Assembly: GCA_945949395.1 (NCBI GenBank)
Contig: CAMFEK010000003.1
Span: 1 to 64,000 of the forward strand
Reading direction: 5' to 3'
DNA: 64,000 bases
DNA from: an uncultured Clostridia bacterium
Lineage (GTDB): Bacteria; Bacillota; Clostridia; Christensenellales; Borkfalkiaceae
How positions within the stretch are numbered: position 1 is the stretch's first letter; each line of letters starts with the position of its first letter. Both the position numbers and the translations under genes were made by a program. The notes under the pieces are model-generated. The model was not told where the DNA came from. It searched no databases and saw only the letters and a program-made list of their open reading frames with translations. Below are positions 1 through 8,399 of the stretch, piece by piece.

Positions 1-117
1 GGTGGCAGGCGAAGCCTGACGGATGAGTCTACCTCAGCTATCGGGAAGGTGGCAGCCAAGCAGCGGAGAACTCATCAGTCACTTCGTGACAGCTTCCCTG
101 CAAGCAAGGAAGCCGAG
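1..117. repeat. Palindrome-rich element upstream of DUF559 gene
   Basis: Dense inverted repeats abut the ribosome binding site of the next gene. CAGGC(6-10)/GCCTG(14-18) and GTCAC(78-82)/GTGAC(86-90) are perfect 3-nt-loop hairpins. GCTTCC(92-97)/GGAAGC(108-113) is another. GACGGATGAG(18-27) pairs with CTCATCAGTC(71-80) with one mismatch, so the small hairpins sit on the flanks of one larger fold. Base composition is GC-rich compared with the AT-rich sequence after the gene. From memory, similar palindromes are dispersed in gut Bacillota genomes, often near DUF559 genes; this was not checked. The element may begin before the window. Confidence 0.6.
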
Positions 118-130
118 CTAAGGAGAAAAA

Positions 131-493
131 ATGCAGAAGAATATTATTGCTATGCGCGCAACAAAAATGAGACGGGAAATGACGAGAGAGGAAAAGCATC
201 TTTGGTATGACTTTCTGAAAGGTAAGTCGTACAACGTTTACCGTCAAAGAGTCATCAAAAACTATATCGCCGACTTTTGTATTCCTTTTTGTCGATTGAT
301 CATTGAGTTGGACGGATCGCAGCATTATCGGGAGCATAACGTAGCCTACGACGCAAAGCGCACGGAGGAACTGCGGCGGGACGGGTATACCGTTATACGA
401 TTCGATAACGATGACGTTCTCAATCGCTTTGAGTGGGTTTGTCATGAAATCGACCGATGGGTGGAATTATTGACGAATCCGATGATCGATTAA
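131..493 (+). CDS. DUF559 domain protein (Vsr-like endonuclease fold)
   Basis: A 120-residue protein preceded by AAGGAG 5 nt before the ATG. The central part (about residues 45-65) carries the family core with an Asp in 'ADFCIP' and the 'IIELDGSQH' strand, which match the D...ExD pattern of PD-(D/E)XK/Vsr-like nucleases; 'AYDAKRTEELRRDGYTVIRF' follows as expected for DUF559. The family is small and usually single-domain, and its natural substrate is not established. The gene directly follows a palindrome-rich element and no partner methyltransferase is adjacent, so a role in mobility or repair is only inference. Confidence 0.8.
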   Translation: MQKNIIAMRATKMRREMTREEKHLWYDFLKGKSYNVYRQRVIKNYIADFCIPFCRLIIELDGSQHYREHNVAYDAKRTEELRRDGYTVIRFDNDDVLNRFEWVCHEIDRWVELLTNPMID

Positions 494-524
494 AGGAAAA
501 GCGGACGACATCGGCGCTTTCCTT
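493..524 (+). other. Hairpin after DUF559 gene, weak terminator candidate
   Basis: AAGGAAAAGCG(493-503) pairs with CGCTTTCCTT(515-524) with one bulged A. There is no U-tract after it, so termination is uncertain. Confidence 0.3.
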
Positions 525-545
525 GCAATCCTCTACAAAAGAATC

Positions 546-579
546 AAAAAAATCGGCGAATGTGGTTGACATTCGCCGA
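546..579 (-). terminator. Minus-strand intrinsic terminator overlapping antitoxin promoter
   Basis: Read on the minus strand, TCGGCGAATGT and ACATTCGCCGA form a perfect 11-bp stem with a 5-nt loop, followed by seven T (complement of 546-552). It would end transcripts of the holin-like toxin gene that pass the first terminator. The same inverted repeat covers the -35 box of the plus-strand antitoxin promoter (566-571). Confidence 0.8.
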
Positions 580-593
580 AAATATGGTATAAT
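566..593 (+). promoter_or_regulatory. Antitoxin RNA promoter
   Basis: TTGACA (566-571), 16-bp spacer, TATAAT (588-593): both boxes perfect. It drives a short plus-strand RNA that ends at the terminator at 647-690 and encodes no convincing protein. Confidence 0.8.
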
Positions 594-599
594 ATAAAT

Positions 600-690
600 A
601 AGAAAGGAAGCACCGAGTTTCGGTCACTCTCCTAAGTAGTGTTATTAAAAATAACCACCCTAAAGGGAAAGTGCAGGGCGGTTATTTTTT
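600..690 (+). ncRNA. Putative type I antitoxin RNA
   Basis: A roughly 90-nt RNA defined by a perfect promoter (566-593) and an intrinsic terminator (647-690). It is antisense to the 3' end of the toxin gene on the opposite strand and overlaps its stop codon region, an arrangement like TxpA/RatA or the shared-terminator par loci. It contains a small hairpin ACCGA/TCGGT near 613-624. Its 5' part (AAGAAAG, GGAAGCACC, GGTCACT) resembles the leader of the toxin mRNA. Borders are inferred from promoter and terminator only. Confidence 0.7.
647..690. terminator. Bidirectional terminator shared by toxin and antitoxin
   Basis: AATAACCACCCT (650-661) pairs with AGGGCGGTTATT (675-686) with a single mismatch; A-run on one side and T6 on the other allow termination in both directions. 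The 3' arm overlaps the toxin stop codon (682-684). Confidence 0.8.
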
Positions 691-762
691 ATGATTCAAA
701 AGCAACGCTGCAAACGAGATCAACATGATTACAAATGCAATCAACGTATCAAAAGTTACCAT
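682..762 (-). CDS. Holin-like type I toxin peptide (Hol_Tox/TxpA-like)
   Basis: A 26-residue ORF, ATG at 762, stop TAA at 682-684. It begins MVTFDTLIAF, has a single hydrophobic span (about residues 7-22, 'LIAFVIMLISFAALLL') and ends NHKK. This matches the small 'putative holin-like toxin' peptides that insert in the membrane and depolarise the cell. The start is fixed by a strong GGGAGGTGAT Shine-Dalgarno nine bases upstream. The mRNA comes from a perfect promoter at 883-911 and is opposed by the antisense RNA at 600-690. Too short for standard gene calling, but promoter, ribosome site, hydrophobic peptide and antisense RNA all agree. Confidence 0.85.
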   Translation of the reverse strand: MVTFDTLIAFVIMLISFAALLLNHKK

Positions 763-771
763 ATTGCATCA

Positions 772-795
772 CCTCCCAAAAAAAATTTCGGGAAG
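772..795 (-). promoter_or_regulatory. Toxin Shine-Dalgarno sequestering hairpin
   Basis: In the toxin mRNA, CUUCCC (complement of 790-795) can pair with the Shine-Dalgarno GGGAGG (complement of 772-777) through six pairs including one U-G, with a U-rich loop. Hidden ribosome sites are typical of type I toxin messages; here it is inferred from complementarity. Confidence 0.55.
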
Positions 796-882
796 GGGGA
801 TCATCAAAAATTTCTTCCCGAGTAATTCGGAAAGTGACCGCCACCGTTATGGTGCTTCCTGTCGGTTTTTGCCGACTTTCTT

Positions 883-911
883 ATTATAGTAAAAAATTTT
901 TCGTTTGTCAA
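883..911 (-). promoter_or_regulatory. Toxin gene promoter
   Basis: On the minus strand TTGACA (911-906), 17-bp spacer, TATAAT (888-883): a consensus sigmaA promoter. The transcript would start near 876, giving a leader of about 110 nt before the toxin ATG that begins with a GTCGG/CCGAC hairpin (861-876). Confidence 0.8.
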
Positions 912-1026
912 GAAAAATTTCACGTTCGTGCGTAAACGGGCGCACGGATAGCATTACAATAACTTTCTATCAAGAAATGTTAAAAATTTTCATTCAAAGT
1001 CGACTTCAAAAATTTTGTTTGAATAG
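912..1026. other. Intergenic spacer between toxin locus and S10 operon
   Basis: No gene seen. It holds one hairpin, CGTGCG(927-932)/CGCACG(941-946), without a U-tract, and otherwise AT-rich sequence upstream of the ribosomal operon promoter. Confidence 0.5.
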
Positions 1027-1055
1027 TTGACTTTATTTTTGTGTTGTGGTAATAT
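1027..1055 (+). promoter_or_regulatory. S10 operon promoter
   Basis: TTGACT (1027-1032), 17-bp spacer, TAATAT (1050-1055). It is the best sigmaA match ahead of rpsJ and predicts a leader of about 245 nt. Confidence 0.6.
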
Positions 1056-1061
1056 AGTATA

Positions 1062-1307
1062 GCTGTGTAGTGCGTATAGGGCTGACGTGAGAAGTTACTG
1101 CAAAATGGAAATTGTTTGAAAATGAATGAGTAAAACAGTTGAAACAGATAATTTTCACCGACAAAAGTGGGGGCATGACCTCTGCGACTAACCGGAAAAC
1201 GCGATCGGGCACCGAGAGATCGGTGCATAAATTAAGAGAATTTTCCGATACGCACGGACGAGTTGACACAGAAAAGTTAGTATAAATTAAAGGAGTTTTG
1301 AAAAACT
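1062..1307 (+). promoter_or_regulatory. Structured S10 operon leader
   Basis: About 245 nt of untranslated leader. CGGAAAA(1193-1199)/TTTTCCG(1241-1247) can enclose a perfect GCACCGA(1209-1215)/TCGGTGC(1220-1226) hairpin. Such leaders often mediate feedback by a ribosomal protein, but I cannot match it to a known family. Confidence 0.4.
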
Positions 1308-1607
1308 ATGGCAGGTCAGAAGATCAGAATCAAGTTGGCTGCATACGACCACGAATTGGTCGACCAGGCAGCATCCCGCATCGTTGAAACGATGAAGAAG
1401 AGCGGCGCTAAGATCAGCGGTCCCATTCCCCTTCCCACCGAAAGAGAAGTGATCACGATCCTTCGTTCCCCTCACAAGGACAAGGATTCCCGCGAACAGT
1501 TCGAACAGAGAACGTATAAGAGAATCATCGATATCTACACCCCCAACGCGAAGCTGTTGGATTCCATCCACCTTCCCGCAGGCGTCGATATCAAGATCAA
1601 ACTTTAA
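1308..1607 (+). CDS. rpsJ: 30S ribosomal protein S10
   Basis: S10 is a small-subunit head protein that also acts with NusB in antitermination. The 99-residue length is typical, and the sequence carries the family start '[16 protein letters not shown]' and the 'GPIPLPT' turn. The ATG lies 12 nt after AAAGGAG. It is first gene of a cluster of more than thirty genes; a 71-bp gap separates it from rplC, wider than most gaps further down. Confidence 0.98.
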   Translation: MAGQKIRIKLAAYDHELVDQAASRIVETMKKSGAKISGPIPLPTEREVITILRSPHKDKDSREQFEQRTYKRIIDIYTPNAKLLDSIHLPAGVDIKIKL

Positions 1608-1678
1608 GTAGAAAATTATACCGAATACTTTACAAAGAATAAGGTATTTTTGAAATTTTATGGAGGTGAACTTTATCT

Positions 1679-2314
1679 ATGAATAAAGCAATCATTGGTC
1701 GTAAAGTCGGCATGACGCAGATCTTTACGGAAAACGGCGAATCGATTCCCGTTACAGTTGTCGAAGCAGGTCCTTGCCCCGTTGTTCAGGTAAAGACGGT
1801 TGAAAAGGACGGCTATGCCGCTTTGAAGCTCGGTTTTATCGAAACCAACGAAAAGAATTTGAACAAGCCCGATCTCGGACAGTTCAAGAAGGCGGGCGTA
1901 AAACCCCAGAAGGTGTTAAAGGAAGTTCGTCTGAACAACATCGAAGGCTACGAAGTCGGCGCCGAAGTGAAGGCGGACGTGTTCGCGGCAGGCGATAAGG
2001 TTGACGTGGCGGGCGTAACCAAAGGTCACGGCTTTGCAGGCGTTATCAAGAGATGGAACCAGCACAGACTCAAGGAAACTCACGGCGTCGGCCCCGTTCA
2101 CAGAGAACCCGGTTCTATGTCCGCAAACTCTTCCCCCAGCAGAGTCTTTAAGCACAAGAACTTGCCCGGTCATTACGGCGTTGAAAACGTTACCGTACAG
2201 AACCTCGAAGTTGTAAGAGTTGACGTTGCCAGAAACGCAATTCTCATTAAGGGTGCTATCCCCGGCGCAAAGGGTAGCGTCGTTACCATCTTCGACAGCG
2301 TTAAGAACAAATAA
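1679..2314 (+). CDS. rplC: 50S ribosomal protein L3
   Basis: L3 is an early-assembly large-subunit protein whose extension reaches toward the peptidyl transferase centre. The 211 residues begin '[16 protein letters not shown]' and contain the conserved '[12 protein letters not shown]' loop near residues 114-125. Start supported by GGAGGTGA upstream. It lies 14 bp before rplD and is part of the S10 operon. Confidence 0.98.
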   Translation: MNKAIIGRKVGMTQIFTENGESIPVTVVEAGPCPVVQVKTVEKDGYAALKLGFIETNEKNLNKPDLGQFKKAGVKPQKVLKEVRLNNIEGYEVGAEVKADVFAAGDKVDVAGVTKGHGFAGVIKRWNQHRLKETHGVGPVHREPGSMSANSSPSRVFKHKNLPGHYGVENVTVQNLEVVRVDVARNAILIKGAIPGAKGSVVTIFDSVKNK

Positions 2315-2328
2315 GGAGAGTAAATAAA

Positions 2329-2946
2329 ATGCCCAGCATTAAAGTTTATAATATGAACGGCTCCGAAGTCGGCGAAATGGAACTCAACGACAATTTCTTC
2401 GGCATCGAATACAATGAGCCTTTGATCCATCAGGCAGTCGTTACCCGCCTTGCCAACGAAAGACAGGGTACGAAATCCACTCTCACCAGAACGGAAGTTT
2501 CCGGTGGCGGTGCTAAGCCCTGGAGACAGAAGGGTACCGGTCGCGCTCGTCAGGGTTCTACCCGCGCGCCTCAGTGGACGCACGGCGGCGTAGTATTCGC
2601 ACCCAAGTCCAGAGACTTCTCCAAGAAAATGAACATCACCGCAAAGAGAACCGCTCTTTGCTCCGCTCTTTCCAAGAAGGTCGCCGACGGCGAGTTTATC
2701 GTGATCGACGAACTCAAGGTCGCCGAAGGCAAGACCAAAGAAATGGTCGCTTTCCAGAAGGCGTTGAAGCTCGATGAAAAGACCCTCGTGGTTATGGATA
2801 ACAACGATCAGCTCGTTATCCGCGCGGCAAGAAATTTGGAGAACCTTAACACTTTGCCCGTAGCTCAGCTCTCTACTTACGAAGTAGTGGCTAACGCAGT
2901 TATCGTTATGACGAAGGCTGCCGTAGAAAAATTCGTGGAGGCTTAA
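2329..2946 (+). CDS. rplD: 50S ribosomal protein L4
   Basis: L4 (205 residues) lines the exit tunnel and in some bacteria represses its own operon. The long loop 'SGGGAKPWRQKGTGRARQG' (about residues 60-80) that reaches into the tunnel is present. Only 3 bp separate it from rplW, indicating translational coupling. Confidence 0.98.
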   Translation: MPSIKVYNMNGSEVGEMELNDNFFGIEYNEPLIHQAVVTRLANERQGTKSTLTRTEVSGGGAKPWRQKGTGRARQGSTRAPQWTHGGVVFAPKSRDFSKKMNITAKRTALCSALSKKVADGEFIVIDELKVAEGKTKEMVAFQKALKLDEKTLVVMDNNDQLVIRAARNLENLNTLPVAQLSTYEVVANAVIVMTKAAVEKFVEA

Positions 2947-2949
2947 ATC

Positions 2950-3240
2950 ATGTTCGCAGAAGATATCATCATTAAGCCCGTTCTTACCGAGAAAGGTTAC
3001 GACGGCATTGCCGACAAGAAGTATACCTTCGTCGTCGACAAGAAAGCAAATAAAACGCAGATCAAGCAAGCTGTTGAAAAGTTGTTCGGCGTTGAAGTGG
3101 ATTCCGTGAACACCGTAAGCGTTAAGGGTAAGCTCAAGAGAATGGGCAGAAACGCAGGATTCACCCCCGACACCAAGAAGGCTATCGTTCAGCTTAAGGC
3201 ATCCAGCAAGACGATCGAATTCTTCGATTCGTTGTCCTAA
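2950..3240 (+). CDS. rplW: 50S ribosomal protein L23
   Basis: L23 (96 residues) sits at the tunnel exit and forms the docking site for trigger factor and SRP. Sequence features include '[12 protein letters not shown]' at the N-terminus and the basic loop '[10 protein letters not shown]'. It follows rplD by 3 bp and precedes rplB by 15 bp. Confidence 0.98.
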   Translation: MFAEDIIIKPVLTEKGYDGIADKKYTFVVDKKANKTQIKQAVEKLFGVEVDSVNTVSVKGKLKRMGRNAGFTPDTKKAIVQLKASSKTIEFFDSLS

Positions 3241-3255
3241 TAGGAGGAAATAAAA

Positions 3256-4083
3256 ATGGCTGTTAAAAGATATAAACCTACGTCTCCCGCTCGTCGTCAC
3301 ATGACCGTTTTGGCAAATGAAGATTTGTCCGGAGATAAGCCCGTCAAAGCGTTGATGCACGATCAGCGTCATTCCGGCGGTCGCAACAATACAGGTAAAA
3401 TTACAGTAAGACACATCGGCGGCGGCAATAAGAGAAAATATCGTATCATCGACTTCAAGAGAAGAATGGACGATATCCCCGCTAAAGTTGCTTCCATTCA
3501 GTACGATCCCAACAGAAGCGCTCACATCGCTCTCCTCTCCTACGCAAACGGCGCAAAGAGCTATATCCTCGCTCCCGTCGGCCTCAACGTAGGCGATACC
3601 GTTATGAGCGGCGTGAATGCCGATATCAAGGTCGGTAACGTTCTTCCCCTCGCCAACATCCCCGTAGGTACCATGGTTTGCTGCATCGAGCTCGTTCCCG
3701 GTAAGGGCGCTCAGATCGCAAGAAGCGCAGGTATCTCCGCGCAGATCATGGCGGAAGAAGGCGCTTACGCCACCCTTCGTATGCCTTCCGGCGAAATGAG
3801 ACTCGTTCCCATCGGCTGCAGAGCCATGATCGGTCAGATCGGTAATCTCGAACACGAGATCGTCTCCATCGGTAAGGCAGGTAAGGCTCGCCACATGGGT
3901 CTCAGAAGCGAAGTCCGCGGTGCCGTTATGAACCCTTGCGATCACCCTCACGGCGGTGGTGAAGGTAAGGCTCCCGTCGGTCACGCAGGTCCCGAAACGC
4001 CTTGGGGCAAGCCCGCTCTCGGTTATAAGACCAGAAAGCACAAGAATCGTACCTCTAAGTACATCTTGAAGAGAATCAACTAA
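3256..4083 (+). CDS. rplB: 50S ribosomal protein L2
   Basis: L2 (275 residues) is needed for subunit association and peptidyl transfer. The C-terminal '[17 protein letters not shown]' segment near residues 220-236 includes the conserved His that approaches the catalytic centre. Start preceded by AGGAGG. Gap to rpsS is 17 bp. Confidence 0.98.
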   Translation: MAVKRYKPTSPARRHMTVLANEDLSGDKPVKALMHDQRHSGGRNNTGKITVRHIGGGNKRKYRIIDFKRRMDDIPAKVASIQYDPNRSAHIALLSYANGAKSYILAPVGLNVGDTVMSGVNADIKVGNVLPLANIPVGTMVCCIELVPGKGAQIARSAGISAQIMAEEGAYATLRMPSGEMRLVPIGCRAMIGQIGNLEHEIVSIGKAGKARHMGLRSEVRGAVMNPCDHPHGGGEGKAPVGHAGPETPWGKPALGYKTRKHKNRTSKYILKRIN

Positions 4084-4100
4084 TCGGAGGATGGTATAAA

Positions 4101-4382
4101 ATGTCCAGAAGTATTAAGAAAGGCCCTTATGTCGAAGCGAAGCTCTTGAAGAGAATCGAGGACATGAACGCGGCTAACGAAAAGAAAGTTATCAAGACTT
4201 GGTCCAGAGCATCTACGATCTTCCCCCAGATGGTTGGACACACGATCGCTGTTTACGACGGTAGAAAGCACGTTCCCGTATATGTAACCGAAGATATGGT
4301 AGGTTGCAAGTTGGGCGAGTTCGCTCCCACGAGAACCTTCCACGGTCATACGGCTAAAACATCTTCCCCCTCGGGTAAATAA
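4101..4382 (+). CDS. rpsS: 30S ribosomal protein S19
   Basis: S19 (93 residues) is a head protein that contacts S13 and the A-site finger bridge. '[20 protein letters not shown]' and '[12 protein letters not shown]' are family hallmarks. A CGGAGG site precedes the ATG. Confidence 0.98.
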   Translation: MSRSIKKGPYVEAKLLKRIEDMNAANEKKVIKTWSRASTIFPQMVGHTIAVYDGRKHVPVYVTEDMVGCKLGEFAPTRTFHGHTAKTSSPSGK

Positions 4383-4398
4383 GGAGGTCTAAAATATT

Positions 4399-4791
4399 AT
4401 GGCGACAAATATGAAGAAAAAGACCGAGAAGATCGAACAGACAAAGGACAAGCGTCCCTATGCTGTTGCTAAATATATCAGAATCTCTCCTTACAAGGTA
4501 AGAACCGTCCTCGCCCTCATCAGAGGCAAGAGCGTGAGAGAGGCGGAGGCTATCCTCGCTTATTCCACGAAGTCCGGTGCAGAACCTACTCGTAAAGTTC
4601 TTTTGAGCGCAGCCGCTAACGCGGAACACAACATGAACATGGACAGAAACGATTTGATCGTTGCAGAGGCTTTTGCCGACGGCGGCGCTACGTTGAAGAG
4701 AATGCAGCCCGTTTCCAAGGGTAGAGGTCATTCCATCCTCAAGAGAACTTGTCACATCACCGTTATTCTTGACGTAAAAGGAGATTTATAA
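4399..4791 (+). CDS. rplV: 50S ribosomal protein L22
   Basis: L22 (130 residues) lines the exit tunnel together with L4. The N-terminus has a charged extension of about 20 residues before the core '[15 protein letters not shown]'. The ATG at 4399 follows AAGGAGG; an internal ATG at 4411 is a less well placed alternative. The stop overlaps the rpsC start (TAATG). Confidence 0.97.
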   Translation: MATNMKKKTEKIEQTKDKRPYAVAKYIRISPYKVRTVLALIRGKSVREAEAILAYSTKSGAEPTRKVLLSAAANAEHNMNMDRNDLIVAEAFADGGATLKRMQPVSKGRGHSILKRTCHITVILDVKGDL

Positions 4792-5465
4792 TGGGACAGA
4801 AAGTTAATCCTCACGGTTTGAGAGTCGGCGTTATCACCGGTTGGAACACCCAGTGGTATGCAGATAAAAAGGAATTTTCCAAGTTTATCAAAGAAGATAA
4901 TGCGATCCGTACTTTCATCAAGAAAAAGTACTACGACGCAGCTATCAGCAAAATTATGATCGAAAGAGCAGCTTCCAGATTGGTCGTTACCGTCTACACC
5001 GGCAGACCCGGCGTGTTGATCGGTAAGGCAGGCGCCGAGATCGAAGTGATCAAGAAGGACCTCGCTGCTATCACCAACGGCAAAGCCGTTAACATCAACG
5101 TAACAGAAGTAAGAAAGCCCGATCAGGACGCGCAGCTCGTGGCGGAAAGCGTTGCTCAGCAGCTCGAAAAGAGAGTTTCTTTCAGAAGAGCGATGAAGCA
5201 GGCGATCTCCAGAACGATGAGAAGCGGCGTTAAGGGTATCAAGATGACCGTTTCCGGTCGTTTGGACGGCAGAGAAATCGCAGGCAGCGAATCTTATCAT
5301 GAAGGTTCCATTCCTCTGCAGACGCTCCGCGCAGACATCGACTACGGTTTTGCAGAAGCACACACCACCTTCGGTATGATCGGCGTCAAGTGCTGGATCT
5401 ACAAGGGTGCCGTCATTAAGAAGGCAGTGAAAAAGCCCGTTCACGTGGAAGGAGGAGAACAGTAA
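4791..5465 (+). CDS. rpsC: 30S ribosomal protein S3
   Basis: S3 (224 residues) lies at the mRNA entry pore. The N-terminal '[13 protein letters not shown]' and the KH-domain motif '[15 protein letters not shown]' (about residues 64-79) are clear. It overlaps rplV and rplP by one base at TAATG junctions, so the three are likely translationally coupled. Confidence 0.98.
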   Translation: MGQKVNPHGLRVGVITGWNTQWYADKKEFSKFIKEDNAIRTFIKKKYYDAAISKIMIERAASRLVVTVYTGRPGVLIGKAGAEIEVIKKDLAAITNGKAVNINVTEVRKPDQDAQLVAESVAQQLEKRVSFRRAMKQAISRTMRSGVKGIKMTVSGRLDGREIAGSESYHEGSIPLQTLRADIDYGFAEAHTTFGMIGVKCWIYKGAVIKKAVKKPVHVEGGEQ

Positions 5466-5902
5466 TGTTAATCCCTAAGAGAGTTAAAAGAAGAAAACAG
5501 CAGCGCGGCGTAATGAAGGGTGACGCTCACAAGGGCAACACCATCGCATACGGCGAATTCGGTCTCGTTTCCGAAGGCACTGCATGGGTGAAATCCAACC
5601 AGATCGAGGCGGCTCGTATCGCTATGACCAGATTCACCAAGCGTGGCGGTCAGGTTTGGATCGATATCTTCCCTCATAAGCCCATTTCCAAGAAGCCCGC
5701 AGAAACCCGTATGGGTTCCGGTAAGGGTTCCGTCGAATACTGGGCTGCAGTCGTAAAACCCGGCAGAGTAATGTTCGAAATGTCCGGCGTTTCCGAAGCA
5801 GACGCAAGAGAAGCTATGAGACTCGCTTCTCATAAGCTCCCCGTAAAGTGCAAATTCGTGAAGAAGTCCGATATGGAAAAAACAGAAGGCGGTGAAGACT
5901 AA
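5465..5902 (+). CDS. rplP: 50S ribosomal protein L16
   Basis: L16 (145 residues) binds near the A-site tRNA. '[15 protein letters not shown]' at the N-terminus and the '[19 protein letters not shown]' loop are diagnostic. One-base overlaps join it to rpsC and rpmC. Confidence 0.98.
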   Translation: MLIPKRVKRRKQQRGVMKGDAHKGNTIAYGEFGLVSEGTAWVKSNQIEAARIAMTRFTKRGGQVWIDIFPHKPISKKPAETRMGSGKGSVEYWAAVVKPGRVMFEMSGVSEADAREAMRLASHKLPVKCKFVKKSDMEKTEGGED

Positions 5903-6096
5903 TGAAAGCAGTTGACATTCATAACATGACAGACGCCGAACTCACGGCAAAACTTGCAGACCTCAAGAATGAACTTTTTAACCTTCGTTTCCGTCATGCA
6001 TCCGACCAGCTCGAAAACGCAGTCTCCATCAGAACCACGAAGAGAGATATCGCAAGAGTTCAGGGCGAAATCCGTGCAAGAGAACTCAAGGCTTAA
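5902..6096 (+). CDS. rpmC: 50S ribosomal protein L29
   Basis: L29 (64 residues) is a two-helix protein near the tunnel exit, neighbour of L23. The ATG overlaps the rplP stop. 'ELFNLRFRHASDQLEN' matches the conserved middle of the family. Confidence 0.97.
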   Translation: MKAVDIHNMTDAELTAKLADLKNELFNLRFRHASDQLENAVSIRTTKRDIARVQGEIRARELKA

Positions 6097-6111
6097 TCGG
6101 AGGACAGAATA

Positions 6112-6366
6112 ATGGAAAGAAATTTAAGAAAAGAAAGAGTGGGCATGGTAGTATCCGATAAGATGGATAAAACCGTTGTTGTTGCCGTAACCGATAAAGC
6201 AAAGGATCCTTTGTATAAGAAGACCGTTACCAGAACGACGAAGTTTAAGGCTCACGACGAAAATAACGAATGCGGCGTTGGTGATACAGTTCGCATTGCC
6301 GAGACGAGAAAGCTCAGCAAGGACAAGAACTGGAGAGTTGTCGAAATCATCGAGAAAGCGAAGTAA
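6112..6366 (+). CDS. rpsQ: 30S ribosomal protein S17
   Basis: S17 (84 residues) is an OB-fold primary 16S rRNA binder. It contains '[19 protein letters not shown]' and '[19 protein letters not shown]'. A CGGAGG site precedes the ATG. Confidence 0.98.
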   Translation: MERNLRKERVGMVVSDKMDKTVVVAVTDKAKDPLYKKTVTRTTKFKAHDENNECGVGDTVRIAETRKLSKDKNWRVVEIIEKAK

Positions 6367-6388
6367 TTTATAAGGAGATCAAAGACTT

Positions 6389-6757
6389 ATGATACAACCT
6401 CAGACAAGACTCAAAGCGGCCGACAATTCCGGCGCAAGAGAGCTTATGTGCATCAGAGTTTTGGGTGGTTCTTTCAGAAGAAGCGGCAACATCGGCGATG
6501 TCATCGTTGCTTCCGTTAAGACGGCAACCCCCGGCGGTGCAGTAAAGGCAGGAGACGTAGTGAAAGCGGTAATCGTAAGAACTACTTCCGGTTTAAGAAG
6601 AAACGACGGATCGTATATCCGTTTCGACGATAATGCAGCCGTTATTATCGATAGTCAGAAACAGCCCAAGGGAACCCGTATTTTCGGGCCGGTAGCGAGA
6701 GAATTGAGAGATAAAGATTATATGAAGATCATCTCCCTTGCTCCCGAAGTGCTGTAA
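6389..6757 (+). CDS. rplN: 50S ribosomal protein L14
   Basis: L14 (122 residues, the family's usual length) forms intersubunit bridges and is the RsfS target. '[18 protein letters not shown]' and the C-terminal '[19 protein letters not shown]' are typical. AAGGAG lies 8-9 nt before the ATG. Confidence 0.98.
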   Translation: MIQPQTRLKAADNSGARELMCIRVLGGSFRRSGNIGDVIVASVKTATPGGAVKAGDVVKAVIVRTTSGLRRNDGSYIRFDDNAAVIIDSQKQPKGTRIFGPVARELRDKDYMKIISLAPEVL

Positions 6758-6776
6758 GGTATAAGGAGATAAAACA

Positions 6777-7208
6777 ATGAACGTAAAAGTAAACGATAAC
6801 GTAGTTGTTCTTGCCGGAAAAGATAAGGGCAAGCAGGGCAAAGTCGTCGCTGTTTCTCCCAAGGCTAACAAGGTTACGGTAGAAGGCGTAAACATTCAGC
6901 ATAAACACGAAAAAGCGAGAAGCGCTCAGCAGGTTTCCCAGATCGTCAACGTAGAAGGCGCGATCGACGCCTCCAACGTAATGGTCGTTTGCCCCGTATG
7001 CGGCAAGGCTACCAGAGTAAGACACGGCAAAGAAGGCGACAAGTCCGTTCGTATCTGCGCAAAGTGCGGCGCAACGCTCGATAAGGCTTATACAAAGGCT
7101 GCAAAGGCGGAAGCTGTTGCAGAAGAACAGGCTCCCAAGAAGAGAGTGAGAAAGCGCACCGCAAAGGCTGCCGCTGAAGAAACTCCCGCAACGGAAGCGC
7201 AGGACTAA
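6777..7208 (+). CDS. rplX: 50S ribosomal protein L24 with extended tail
   Basis: L24 (143 residues) is an assembly initiator. The KOW segment 'VNDNVVVLAGKDKGKQGKV' is at the N-terminus and a Cys4 site (CPVC near residue 72, CAKC near 93) can bind zinc. Residues from about 103 to 143 form an extra Ala/Lys/Glu-rich tail; the family is usually near 105 residues. Confidence 0.96.
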   Translation: MNVKVNDNVVVLAGKDKGKQGKVVAVSPKANKVTVEGVNIQHKHEKARSAQQVSQIVNVEGAIDASNVMVVCPVCGKATRVRHGKEGDKSVRICAKCGATLDKAYTKAAKAEAVAEEQAPKKRVRKRTAKAAAEETPATEAQD

Positions 7209-7223
7209 TTGAGGTATAGCAAA

Positions 7224-7781
7224 ATGGCAGAAAAAGAATATAAAAACAGAGTAAGACAGCAGTACGAAACGGAAGTTGTTCCTTACCTCATGAAGAAATT
7301 CGGTTACAGCACCGTTATGCAGTGCCCCAAGCTCGTTAAGATCGTCATCAATACCGGTCTCGGCGACATCAAGGACAACGCGAAATCCATTCAGACGACC
7401 GAAAACGAAATCAAGTTGATCACCGGACAGCAGCCCATCCTTACGAAGGCGAAAAAGTCCGTCGCTAACTTCAAAGTGAGAGAAGGTCAGAACATCGGCA
7501 TCAAGGTCACTTTGAGAGGCGAGAGAATGTACGAGTTCTACGATAAATTCGTCTCCATCGCTCTCCCCAGACTCAGAGACTTCAGAGGCGTCTCCGATAA
7601 GTCCTTCGACGGCAGAGGCAACTATGCTTTGGGCCTCAAGGAACAGCTCATCTTCCCCGAAATCACTTACGATCAGGTTGAGAAGATCAGAGGTATGGAC
7701 GTTTGCTTCGTCACCACCGCGAACACGGATGAAGAAGCGAGAGAATTGTTAAGGGCACTCGGTATGCCTTTCAAGAAGTAA
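7224..7781 (+). CDS. rplE: 50S ribosomal protein L5
   Basis: L5 binds 5S rRNA and contacts the P-site tRNA. I choose ATG 7224 (185 residues, '[11 protein letters not shown]') over an in-frame TTG at 7209 because GAGG lies 9 nt before the ATG. The conserved '[10 protein letters not shown]', '[12 protein letters not shown]' and 'FPEITYDQV' blocks are present. Confidence 0.97.
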   Translation: MAEKEYKNRVRQQYETEVVPYLMKKFGYSTVMQCPKLVKIVINTGLGDIKDNAKSIQTTENEIKLITGQQPILTKAKKSVANFKVREGQNIGIKVTLRGERMYEFYDKFVSIALPRLRDFRGVSDKSFDGRGNYALGLKEQLIFPEITYDQVEKIRGMDVCFVTTANTDEEARELLRALGMPFKK

Positions 7782-7793
7782 GGAGACACGACC

Positions 7794-7979
7794 ATGGCAA
7801 AAAAGTCAATGATAAATAAACAGCAGAAAACGCCTAAGTTCTCTACGAGAGCTTACACCAGATGCTCCATCTGTGGCAGACCTCATGCCGTTTTGAAGAA
7901 GTACGGCGTTTGCCGTATCTGCTTCAGAAACCTGGCATATAAGGGCGAAATCCCCGGCGTTAAGAAGTCCAGCTGGTAA
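7794..7979 (+). CDS. rpsN: 30S ribosomal protein S14, zinc type
   Basis: S14 (61 residues) of the short type Z form with two CxxC pairs ('CSIC' and 'CRIC') spaced by '[12 protein letters not shown]'. Bacillota often also have a zinc-free paralog elsewhere, used when zinc is limiting. It lies 12 bp after rplE. Confidence 0.97.
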   Translation: MAKKSMINKQQKTPKFSTRAYTRCSICGRPHAVLKKYGVCRICFRNLAYKGEIPGVKKSSW

Positions 7980-7994
7980 TAGGAGGTAAAGAAG

Positions 7995-8384
7995 ATGACA
8001 GATCCTATCGCAGATATGCTCACAAGAATCAGAAACGCAATTACCGCAAATAAGGAAACTGTAGAGATCCCTGCTTCCAACGTTAAGAAGGCAATCGCCG
8101 ACATTCTCTTGGAGGAAGGCTACGTCAGCGACGTGAAGGTCGTAGAAAACGGGTTTAACGGTAACATCGTCGTTACGCTCAAGTACGTAGACAAGCAGTC
8201 CGTAATTTCCGGTCTCGAAAGAGTAAGTAAGCCCGGTCTCCGCGCCTATGCGGGCGTAGAAAATATGCCCAAGGTACTCGGCGGACTCGGCACGGTTATC
8301 GTATCCACCAACAAGGGTATCATGACCGAGAAGAAAGCAAAGAAAGCCAACGTCGGCGGCGAAGTTCTTTGCCGCATCTGGTAA
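7995..8384 (+). CDS. rpsH: 30S ribosomal protein S8
   Basis: S8 (129 residues) is a primary 16S rRNA binder. '[15 protein letters not shown]' and the C-terminal 'GGEVLCRIW' are invariant family features. AGGAGG precedes the start. Confidence 0.98.
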   Translation: MTDPIADMLTRIRNAITANKETVEIPASNVKKAIADILLEEGYVSDVKVVENGFNGNIVVTLKYVDKQSVISGLERVSKPGLRAYAGVENMPKVLGGLGTVIVSTNKGIMTEKKAKKANVGGEVLCRIW

Positions 8385-8399
8385 TGGAGGATAGCAGAC

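Noticed and set aside
735..935. 66-residue plus-strand frame across the toxin locus
   Set aside because: It is opposite the toxin peptide and its leader, without ribosome site or recognisable content.
1264..1286. TTGACA with TATAAA just before rpsJ
   Set aside because: The boxes are only 12 bp apart, too close for sigmaA; the 1027-1055 promoter fits better.
2173..4041. 622-residue minus-strand open frame across rplC-rplB
   Set aside because: It is the antisense shadow of four ribosomal protein genes; no ribosome site, no recognisable domain, and its reading follows their codon bias.
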